From positions 248,001-312,000 of the forward strand of contig NW_025945881.1 of NCBI RefSeq assembly GCF_000764305.2: 64,000 nucleotides of DNA. The letters are read 5' to 3'. Numbering within the stretch: position 1 is the first letter of the stretch; every line of letters begins with the position of its first letter. The position numbers and the translations under genes are program-made. Source of the DNA: Hyalella azteca. Its lineage: Eukaryota; Arthropoda; Malacostraca; Amphipoda; Hyalellidae. The notes under the pieces are model-generated. The model saw nothing but the letters and a program-made list of their open reading frames with translations, was not told where the DNA came from and ran no database searches. This document shows, in pieces, positions 46,001 through 58,000 of this stretch.

Positions 46001-49000
46001 GCGGGCAAATATTCCGCTGATGATTTCGCTGGTTCTCAATTCAAGAATAGGAATAATGTTCAATGTAGGAATAATGTGAGTTATTTAATAAACAGGGTTT
46101 TAATTCCAACCCTTGCCCTCATTGAAAAAGCTGTCATGACCGTCACCGACAACTGCATGTGCATTCAGCAAGTCTGACAAACAATTAGTCGTGCGCCAAA
46201 ATGTTTGTGAACCCGTTTTGGGAAATTATTAAGATTATGGCCGTGTGGGCGAATGCCACTTGCAGGATGCCACTTGTCACTTGCAAGTGGCAAGAATAAT
46301 GCGACTTGCATGGATGATCTGGAGAAACGAGTAATGCAAGAATGATTCAAGTGTATAATGTAAACAAAATCCTCGCTGATATTGGGTACCTGATTTTAAT
46401 TTCTGTAGGTTACTCGTCATTGTTGTTTATATTAAAAGTTTCTGAATGTGATCAATCCAATCAGGACGCCTATAAATATGATCTATCAATATTAAATTAC
46501 TATAGTAACCATCTCTTACAGCGATGATCTGATACAACAAGTAAGACGGTAATCATTGGAACTCAAAATACAATTGATAGACACAAAACAAAAGGAAGAC
46601 AATTGTCACCAGCATTGATATCCTGATTATAGATGCATGAATGCTATCTATTTTATACCTAAATTGATAGTAAGAATGTCGTCACTTACACGGATGATCT
46701 GATAGGTGTAGTCGCTCCTGATGAGGAATGTCGTCACTTACACGAATGATCTGATAGGTGTAGTCGCTCCTGATGAGGAATGTCGTCACTTACACGGATG
46801 ATCTGATAGGTGTAGTCGCTCCTGACGAGGAATGTCGTCACTTACACGGATGATCTGATAGTAGGTGTAGTCGCTCCTGACGAGGAATGTCGTCACTTAC
46901 ACGGATGATCTGATAGTAGGTGTAGTCGCTCCTGACGAGGGCGACCACCTTGCTGGCCTGGATGTCGGTGGTGAACGTGAACTTGTAATATCCGACGTCG
47001 AGAAAGAGAGCGTTTACCACCAGCGTCGAGGAGTTCCAGGTGCTCAGGATTCCTTCTATGGGTTTCTCTGATAAAAATTCTCCTGTTGTACTGTTGACCG
47101 CTGCTATTGTCCAGTAACGCCTGAAGAAAAACAAAACATATCAACTATTATCATATTTAAAGTAGGGTTCATTTATTTTTCTCTATTTATTATTGCCACC
47201 AAAGGGAATTTACAGGAAGCATATGCATTCTCATTATATTGAGTGAGCTCATGAGAAAACTCCTCGCTTCAGCTTCGTGGCTATTTAACACATTGACTCC
47301 GAAGTGGTACATGTGCGTATCAGTATCACGAAATGTTTTATCCAGGATGAAGTGGTGCATAATTCAGGGTTGCCAGATGACCTAAAAAACGGTCAAGTTC
47401 GCGAACAAAAATGGCCAAAAGGGCATATAACTCAATATATACTAGTATATTTGTAGTTTCCGGTGTAAAAATTTCAATTCTTTTCTTGCAGTTTTTTAAA
47501 TTTAATTAGGAAGAACCCCTGTCAAAAATGTTAGCCAGACTACGTAATTTAAAAAAACTAAATCGTGAATCTAACCGGATAAAAAGATAGTCTGGCAACA
47601 CAAGTTGTACTATTTGAAATCAAAAATAGTACAAAAAAATTAAAGAATAAGGGGCGCATGCCTTAGGCCAGCTTTGCCAAACTTCACACTTAGTTCATAC
47701 TATTTTCCGTAGGTAAAAACGCTAGAGGGCATAAAAGCCTATGAAGTCAAATGCTCAAGCCATAGCACCGGATGTCCACAGTCACAAAATAAGATTGATA
47801 AAGGTAAGCATGGCTATTCTGCATCTGGCCAAGCCTCTTCCGGCCTAACCTCTTCACGCCTAACCTAAACAAGTTGCAACATTTCGCCACCCAAAACAAA
47901 CCTGAGCGGACCTAACCTAACCTCTTTGTCTACAGGAAGTTAGAGAGGTGGTCCAAGTGTGCTGGTAGAGCCAGTCATTGGCTGCAAGACGGTTGTGAGC
48001 CGGGACAGCGTGAATAGGTTAAGCCAGAAGAGGTTAGGCCGGATTAAGTATAGCCGGATGAGGAACTGCCTGCTTATGAGCGAGCATGCTTAAGAGCATT
48101 GGCTGAAGACCTACGGCGCTATTATTTTTCGGCAGTGTGTCGCTTGTTTGGATCACGGAGTTCAAGCGTAGTCTGCGGCTTCTAGTTCTGAGGCTGAGTA
48201 GCTGAGTAAAATTCATGCATGGTAAAGCTGAGCGTTGGCTCGAGGGCTTATTTAGGAGTAAAATTTGTGGCCTACGGCTGCGCCCCTAAAATTTGCTGTA
48301 CCGGATCTAATGATCTGATAGTAGGTGTAGTCGCTCCTGACGAGGGCGACCACCTTGCTGGCCTGGATGTCGGTGGTGAACGTGAACTTGTAATATCCGA
48401 CGTCGAGGAAGAGAGCGTCCACGACCAGCGTCGAGTAGTTCCAGGTGCTCAGGATTCCTTCTATGGGTTTCGCTTTTAAAAATTCGCCGGTTGTACTGTT
48501 GACCGCTGCTATGGTCCAGTAACGCCTGTATAAAAAGAAATAAATCACGCCTGAATAAAGAGAAATAATAACACCTGAATAAAATGAATAGTAACGCCTG
48601 AATAAAAAGAAATACAATTCGCCTGTTGTACTGTTGACCGCTGCTATCGTCCAGTACAGCCTGAATAAAAAGAAATAATAAAGCCTGAATAAAAAGAAAT
48701 AATAACGCCTGAATAAAGAGAAATAAGATTCGCCTGTTGTACTGTTGACCGCTGCTATCGAATAGTATCGAATAGAATAAAAAGCATTGTTTTCAAATTT
48801 TTAAGATTTTATATACAAATTAAGGACATTGTAGCCTGCTTAACTGGTCACGAAAATCCTAGATCCGATGCAACTTAAGCGTGAATGTAATGCTGTGCTA
48901 AGTTATCCAGTATATAGAGCTCAGTAAAAATATTCTCTGGGGATTAATAACAGCCCTGCCTTAGAGCGGATGCAAGGGTACTTCCGATGTGCTAGTCGAC

Positions 49001-52000
49001 TACAAAAAGGAATTGTCATTTAGTTATCTAAAGCTTGAACTTGTTTTTTAATGATTAATTTTTTAATACAAGGAAAATATCAGCTTGTGCTTCGCATCCA
49101 TTTGTCGTCTTTGCTTATAAATAAAAAAACATAAATAAATATGAATAAATATAAACTTACAAATATAAATCAATAAATTTACCTATAGCAGAGATTCTAT
49201 TTGGGACAGATGATAAATTTAATTTAATCCAGTATCGCTCAAAAATGTTTCAAGCTCCCCAAGAACTCCAAAGACGACAATGGTAGACACGTCTTTAATG
49301 ATTCTGGAAGTAAGATTCGTGGTCAATGAAAGCTTTCCTTTCAGACTAAAGTCTTGAAAATTACTCGCACATACTTTCGATGGCAGTACTTGTCAAAGGC
49401 CTCGTTGATGAATAGAGTAATTATTGACGTTTGAACCGCGAGCTAACCTGACAGGGAAGGTCCCGTTGCACGTGATGATAGTGTTCGTCATGACCCTGGC
49501 ACTAACCTGACAGTGAAGGTCCCGTTGCACGTGATGATGGTGTTCGACATGAGAAGGTCCCGTTGCACGTGATGATGGTGTTTGACATGTCCCTGGCACT
49601 AACCTGACAGTGAAGGTCCCGTTGCACGTGATGATGGTGTTCGACATTATCCGTATAGGAAGACTTTTGATCTGTACAGACGCGTCGTACACCCTCTTAA
49701 CGGCGTCCACGACGCTGACATCAGGCATCTTGCACGGCACGTTTGCCAAGACCACGACCAAAGTAGACGTCAGGACGTTGCTAAGGTAGTCGTAGGCGAG
49801 CCCTGTTACCGTGAATTGACCTTCTCTCCTGCATTTGAGAAAAGGTAATTGGTATGGAGTATGCACCAATTAACGCGTATAGTTCACACTCAAAGGAATT
49901 AGTGTAATATTATCACTTGTGTGCGTCGCCCTGGTCCATTTGGATCTGGTACAATGAGATGGATGTCGACTCACGTGTACATGTGGTCTAGGATCTGATA
50001 TAAGAAGATGGGTGGCGACTCACGTGTACATGTGGTCTAGGATCTGATACAAGAAGATGGGTGGCGACTCACGTGTACATGTGGTCTAGGATCTGGTACA
50101 ATGAGATGGATGTCGACTCACTTGTACATGTGGTCTAGGATCTGGTACAATAAGATGGATGTCGACTCACGTGTACATGTGGCCTAGGATCTAGTACAAT
50201 GAGATGGTGGCGACTCACGTGTACATGTGGTCTAGGATCTAGTACAATGAGATGGTGGCGACTCACGTGTACATGTGGTCTAAGTTCTGGTACAATGAGA
50301 TGGATCCTTTAAATGGAACTTGTTCGTATCGTGACGCGCAGGTGCTGTTGTCGCCGTACGCTTCTTCTGGCGAGTTGTCGCCCCAGTTGATGATGAGACA
50401 AACCATCGGGATGAGTTTCTCAAATTTTGATATTATTGGCTTCGACACATTCTGTAAGGTATTTTAATTAAATAAAAAGCATAAATTTGAAGATCGATTT
50501 TTAATCTAATTTTATCGTACATGTGGAGAACGAATAAGAAAAAATTTATTAAAATTTAAGACGATAAATAAAGTAATTTATTAAAATTAAACCATGATGA
50601 AGCCAGACTTGAGTCACAGAAGGGAACATGAGATGGCTTGAAGCCAATTTAGAATTTAGGTTTAATAATAAGTGTTCTTCAAACAAAAACTCTTGAAACT
50701 AACTACCCTTCTCACTCACCACTGATCCAAGTATCCCGTCGTCAGATAAAGAGAAGCCTGCGATGCTCCTGACAAAGGAGACGTTGATGGCTTGCCCCAC
50801 GACCCAGCCTTGCTTGGTGTTGTAGGCGCTCACAATGAACGTTACATTCCCCTCCTGGGACGTGTAATGCATCAGCGGCGTATAGGACATTTATGGCTCT
50901 GGGATACGTGTAATTCCCTGGTGATTAAATGCCAGGGGCCATACTTTCAAAACTCGCTAAGTGAACGGAAGTACTTACGCTCTATTTTCTTGTCTATGAT
51001 TGGTGGATTTGGCTTGAAATGCCGTCAATGATCGGCTGATGAACTTACGATCTGTTAACTTTTTTAAAAGTATAGGTCCTGAGATTTAACTCTGCAGTGC
51101 CCTGTAGTCCAACAGCAGCACTCTGGGATACGTGTAATTTCCTCCTGGTATGCGTGTAATGCATCAGTGAGGTATTGGTGTTATTTATGACTCTGATGAG
51201 AACGCGTGGATGTATTCACGGCGTGACTGCAAACGTAATGATCGAAGGTCTAGCTGAAATGGAGCAGGATGAACCTTACAAGTCCTTGCTCTTAGGCTTC
51301 GAAAGTGAAGTCCGTTAGTAAGATTTGGGAATGTGACGTCCAATGGTATGATATGGGAAAGTGAAGTCAATTAGTATGATATGGGAAAGTAAAGTCCATT
51401 AGTAAGATATGGGAAAGTGAAGTCAATTAGTATGATGTGGGAAAATGAAGTCCATTAGTAAGATATGGGGAAGTGAAGTCCATTAGTAAGATATGGGAAA
51501 GTTAAGTCCATTAGTACGATATGTGAAAGTGAAGTCCATTAGTAAGATATGTGGTTGTAAGATATGGGAAAGTAAATTTCATTAGTAAGATATGGGAAAG
51601 TGAAGTCCATTAGTACGATATGTGAAAGTGAAGTCCATTAGTAAGATATGTGAAAGTGAAGTCCATTAGTACGATATGTGGTTGTAAGATATGGGAAAGT
51701 AAAGTTCATTAGTAAGATATGGGAAAGTGAAGTCCATTAGTACGATATGTAAAAGTGAAGTCCATTAGTAAGATATGTGGTTGTAAGATATGGGAAAGTG
51801 AAGTCCATTTGTATGATATGGGAAAGTGAAGTCCATTAGTACGATATGTGAAAGTGAAGTCCAGTAGGAAGATATGTGAAAGTGAATTCCATCAGTAAGA
51901 TATGAGACTTTGCTGTCAGTAATGAGAGAGCGTGGATATATTCGTGGAGTAACTGCAAACCTCAACGTTATTTAAAATAACGCGATATTCACAAAGCCGG

Positions 52001-55000
52001 CCTTCCCCCAAAACTTAGATGCGGAAGTGAAATCCTCTCCATGCATAGAAATAATATTTCATTTGAAGCGATGAAGAGTCTTGGATATATTCATGCATGG
52101 AATTACAGCACACTTAACAGGCTATTTGTAGTGGTGCTTGATGAAAATTAACTGTGAGCCTATAATAATAGATAGCTTTTAATGATATTAGTTACTTAAA
52201 ATGATAATAGCGAATTATTATACTAATAATGACTTTAATGATAATAGTGACTTAAAATGATAATAGTGTATTACAATAACAATAATGACTTTAATCATAT
52301 TAGTGATTTTCAATAATAATGATGGCTTTATTGATAAAAGCGACTTGAAATGATAATGGCGAATGATAATAACAATTATGACTTTAATGATAATAGTGAA
52401 TTATAATAACAATAATAACTTTAATGATAATAGTGACCCATGATAATAATGATGGCTTTAATGATAATAGTGATACTATATCACCTCAAACTTACATCAA
52501 GTACAGTGTGGTTGAATTTATAGTGAGGCTCGTAGTTCACGATGATCACAACGTTGGAAGGCAAAACTTGAAGCCGCCATTTTTCTGGATTTCCTAAGGG
52601 ACAATATAAAATAAATTAAGTAATTCTAAAATCAATATTAATTTCAGGCACTCAGTGACTGAGAGAAATTGCACGCAAAAAAAAGTTTACTTGTTGAAGT
52701 TGTCGTCTTCTGAGCCTGACAAAATCCACTAATGAAATAAATATTTTATGGCACGAATTGATCAAATTCTTGTCCGTAAATATGTTGGTCGAACCTGGTT
52801 TTAACTGTTAAATTTATATAAACTATTTATAATAATATTTTTATATATTTACGTTAACTGTATTAAATTACAATTCGTTTGATCCATATTTCTGTTGGTA
52901 ATGAAGAACATTACATGGTGAACCACTATTAAATGAGTTAACCATTGAGTTATATAGGGTTAAAACAACACGGCATCTTACTATAATATTGTTATTACAA
53001 TATTAAGTTTTCAAAACATAATATAATTTTTAATACACATTGTTATTAAAATGACGCTCGTTTACACAAGACGCATGCCAGTCACACCAGACAACTCGCC
53101 TGTCAAGCAGCCCGTCACACCAGACAACTCGCCTGTCAAGCAGCCCGTCACACCAGACAACTCGCCTGTCAAGCAGCCCGTCACACCAGACAACTCGCCT
53201 GGCAAGCAGCCCGTCGCACATGACAACTCGCCTGTCAAGCAGCCCATCACACCAGACAACTCGCCTGTCAAGCAGCCCGTCACACCAAACAACTCGCCTC
53301 TCAAGCAGCCAGTCACACCAGACAACTTGCCTGTCAAGCTGCCCGTCACACCAGACAACTCGCCTGTCAAGCAGCCGTCACACCAGACAACTCGCCTGTC
53401 AAGCAGCCAGTCACACCAGACAACTTGCCTGTCAAGCTGCCCATCACACCAGACAACTCGCCTGTCAAGCAGCCGTCACACCAGACAACTCGCCTGTCAA
53501 GCAGCCCGTCACACCAGACAACTCGCCTGTCAAGCAGCTCGGGGTCACCAGCGTCGTCAAGTTCGTCACGTAGACGTCCCGCCTTGGCCCGTTACCAGGC
53601 CGCTCGGTCCCGTCCAGCACCCACGTGACCTTCCCCGTCACGTTCCTGATACCTTCCTCTACCAGAACCTGCGGGACACGCAAGTACCATAATAATAATA
53701 ATAATAATATTAATAAAAATAATAATAATAATAATAAAAATAATAATAATAATAATAGCGGTTTCATCGTTTAGTAGGCCGTAGGCCTGTCGCAGGTTCT
53801 TAACATCGCAGAACATTCACAGCGTTTTGCGGTCTCGAACTCGCAACTCACTGCTACAATTCTGCATGCTTAACCGCCCGGCCTCCTTGCCGATTCTGAC
53901 CAGAAACTGGCGCACAGAGCTGGGATCAAACCCGCACCTCTCTGCGCCACTCTTGGTACTCTGAACTGTAACCACTGGGCCACCCTGTCCTTAATGAAGG
54001 AAACTTCATGTATGCACATACAAGTTCCTAATACCTCCCTTACTACAACCTAGCTGCGGGACATGCAAGTATCAAGAAATGAATAAAGTAACTTTTTGTC
54101 AACTGACTAACGGTAACTATTTTGACAAGGTTTTTACATATGGATATCAGTGATGGTTTTCATCGAAAACTTAGATAAAGATGGAACAAAATTCAACGTT
54201 GAGTTTCTGAATAGTACATGATTTTTTTATTTTTTTAGAGATTGAGAGAGAGAGAGAGAGAGTGAATTGTTTTTGCAATTGAATTCTTGAGTGAAAGAAG
54301 CTGAATTAGCTCTGGAGGCACTGCTCATATCAGGTCTTAGAGGCACAACTGAACACATTTTTCATCGAGATCGTCTGCCTCACCTCCACCATGAAGGGCA
54401 TCCATGACACTTCATTGGAGAGGTTCACCCTCAGTGTGTAGTTGCCGCCGTACGTCGGCTGGAGCTTGTAGCCCAGCGCCAGCTCCCTAGGGGCACCGCT
54501 GGCCCCACCAGGGCCTTGGCCGTCAAAGGTACCGAAGCTTTCCACTCTCGGCCCTGCGGCATCGGTCCAATACTCTTATCAGTCTAAGGAATTTGAATAC
54601 TATATTGTATTATATTGTATTATGCGAAACTAACACTAATAATATATGTCAAAACATTAAATTTGTCTCAATTTTCCGGATTGTCAAATCCTGACATTGC
54701 AATAACTTTTAAACACAGTTCAGGCTCTCGTCTGATCACTTCAGCACCATAAACTTCTCAAGATTTAAGAAAGTACAAATGACTTTACTAGTTCATTTCG
54801 AGTTTCCTCTTTCACTTGGTCTAAAAGGGAAAAAATTAATAGCAGAAGTTACCCCTGTGGAGAAAAATTCGAAATACATTTCGAAACCTATGAACAATAG
54901 CTTAGCTTTTCTCCAAGCAAGAAGTTGGCTAGGACCAATGAAAATGTCGCTCAGTGCCGTGGAGTTGGGTGTGCTGGCTTCGTATGCTATTGTTACGGTG

Positions 55001-58000
55001 ATGCGATCTCACCGATAAAAATGTCGCTCAGTGCCGTGGAGTTGGTGGTGTTGGCTTCGTATGCTATTGTTACGGTGATGCGATCTCAAAGATAAAATGT
55101 CGCTCAGTGCCGTGGAGTTGGTGGTGTTGGCTTCGTATGCTATTGCTACGGTGATGCGATCTCACCGATAAACATGCCGCTCAGTGCCGTGTAGTTGGTG
55201 GTGTTGGCTTCGTATGCTATTGCTACGGTGATGCGATCTCACCGATAAAGATGCCGCTCAGTGCCGTGGAGTTGGTGGTGTTGGCTTCGTATGCTATTGC
55301 TACGGTGAGGTTCCAAGGAGGGTGGGCAGCGGACGGGAAGGTTAGGTTCACGGTAAAGAAAGGCTCGATGTTGTAGCAGGGACAGCTTACGTTCACCTCC
55401 CAGTTCTGCGTCACCTCGGGCACCACGTTCACCACCGTAGCAAACGTCACCTACAACATTAGTGCGTTATAGTACATAACATAAAAAGATAATACAAGTA
55501 AGCATGAGTTGTATGGTTTGTTAACATAGACTAAAATGAACTGAAATCGGAAGTGATCACCTTAAAAGAAATTAGTAAGGCAGAAGTTCAGATGATCGTA
55601 ATGTTAAACTATTGGTAGTGAATAATTAATTAGTGTAATCACTACTACTAATTCATTAGTGGATAATTAGTAGTGATTCGCGGTAATTTATTGTCTGCCT
55701 CCACTACCGCTGTCCTCTGGACAGGGACTCCTGCGTCACAGGTTATTTGCCAACAACAAATTGCAGTGACATTCACCTACGTGAGAAATATCCTGATAGA
55801 CAGTCAACATTACTTAACCCTCTACCGCCGTATGTCACTCTCCGGGAACATAACTTTTAACTTAAATTATACGTAAACTATTGAGTGTAGCAACCTGAGG
55901 ACGTGTGTACGCAACAGAGAACATTTTAAAGATGCCGTACTTGGCGGCAACCATCAGTACAAGTCATTTTGCGCTCACTGGCAACGTATAATTTTTTTGG
56001 AAGTAGGTTTGCGACAATATTACTCCGGTTACTAATGTCAGGCGGTAGAGGGTTAAAGAGTACAAAACACTTCATAAATTTTCTTACGTTTCCCAAAGTG
56101 TTCTTGGCGTATCCGGTGATGGTGTAGGCGCCCTCGAGGGCGTAGACCAGAGGAACCGTCCAATTGAAGAGCTTGGTCTCGGCGTCTGAAAAATGTTTAA
56201 TGTTAAAGCAGTCATGAAAGTTCTGGAACCCTCACTAAGCTTTATCGAGCATAAATCGTAATATTAAGCAATGTGACGAAAATGTATAATATTAAAAGCA
56301 CCATATGTACGTTATGGTTAGGTTCTGAAACACAGAGACTAATATTCTCATTTAGACTAATATTTCTCTAGAAAAATCGCAATATATGGACTTGATAAAG
56401 ATAAATATAAAAAGATGGATTAGTGTGCATGCGCAGAGGAGTGTGCGCTTGTTTTTTACCTTAATTTATCTCGCCATGACAGCGAAACAGCAAAATTGAA
56501 CTTTTAATGGCGAATGAATTTCTAGCAAGTATCCGATCGAAGACCATATTTTTTAGAGTTGATCCACGATTATACGAATATATAATAAATCGTGTCACAG
56601 GCTAATACTGCTCTACCATTATCTTCAGTTGGTACATTGGACGTGTATTTTATACCGATGATCAATGATTACCTAGCAAATAAACATACCTCGCTTACCT
56701 CATAATGGGGTAATGTTTCAAAAGCGCTATCAGTTGAGAGTCAAGGGTTCACAAAACTGAAATCAAAGTCAAGCAATTTTTGCAGGAAATTTCCTAGTCC
56801 AATAACGTCAGATGGGAGCAAGTTATTAGTTTGAATGCAAGTAATATTCTGCTGAACAATAAACTAATATAAATCCATTTAATTTACAATGTGCATGCTG
56901 TGGCGCGAACATGCTACTTCAATATATATAGCCGTCTGCTGAGCATGTATCACAACAAATTGTATTACAAAATATATCAGAGAGAACATAAAATAACGGA
57001 TAACAAATAACATAACAAAAGAGTTATAAATATGATAATATAACAGATAATAAATAACATATCAGATGATGAATAAAATGATACAACCGATAAGAAGTAA
57101 CATGACATAACAGATAGCAAACAACATAAAATAACAGATAAGCAATAACATGAAATAACGAATATCAAATAAGGCACACAACAGGTAACAAAGAGCATAA
57201 AGTAACAGATAACGAACACATGACAACACAGATAAATCATGAAATAATAACAGATAACAACACATAACAGATAACAAATAACATCAATAACAGACAACAA
57301 ATACATAAAATAACAGATAAGCAACTTTTGAATAACGACTGACAAATAAGGTAACAAAGAACATTGACTAGCAGATAACAAATAAAATTAAATAACAGAT
57401 AACTCATGACATAATACAGTACACTTACTTTCATGGTAGGTGTAGAGAGAAGTGTTGTCTACGATCATGGTGGCAAATATGGGGGATCCCTGCAAGAGAA
57501 TAAATTATCTTTGTTGTCTCGAATGCGAACAATTATTTCAACAAGCTGCAAAGAATGCCAGAAATGTAATATTGTATTGTATTGTAGCTGCAACGTATGC
57601 AACAAATATAATATTATGTCACGGACACTAAAAATTAAATATGAAGCTGCGAATGCAAAAATTCAATATTGTGTCGTGACTACGAAAAAATTCAAAATCG
57701 TTCCATGACTGCATAGAAAATCAACATAACGCGACGAATACAAAAAAAAATATAATAGTGTCTCGGATGCGAAGAATTCAACATAGTGCCTGGCCTGCAA
57801 AAAATTTATTACGGCGCGACAATTGCCAATAAAAAAATGAAAAAACTGATGCTGAAAATTCAGTACGAGACACGAATGCTAAAATTCAAGTGCTGCTACG
57901 AGTATCATAAACAAACTATGGCGTCATGAATGCAAAGTTCAATAGGCTGTCACGAATGCACAAAATTCATTAGGCCGTCACGAATGAAAAAATTGCAATA

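Noticed and set aside
53051..53692. 213-codon + strand ORF (VTPDNSPVKQP repeats)
   Set aside because: Reverse-strand shadow of the 33-bp array at the end of polycystin exon e9; no promoter, splice site or family support.
53922..53985. A tRNA gene on the - strand
   Set aside because: A and B boxes are present but no cloverleaf could be completed and a long body and ATT tail follow, so it is a SINE.
56977..57434. Overlapping hydrophobic - strand ORFs of 65-134 codons
   Set aside because: Produced by imperfect ATAACAGATAACAAAT repeats in an intron; Leu/Cys/Tyr monotony in several frames.
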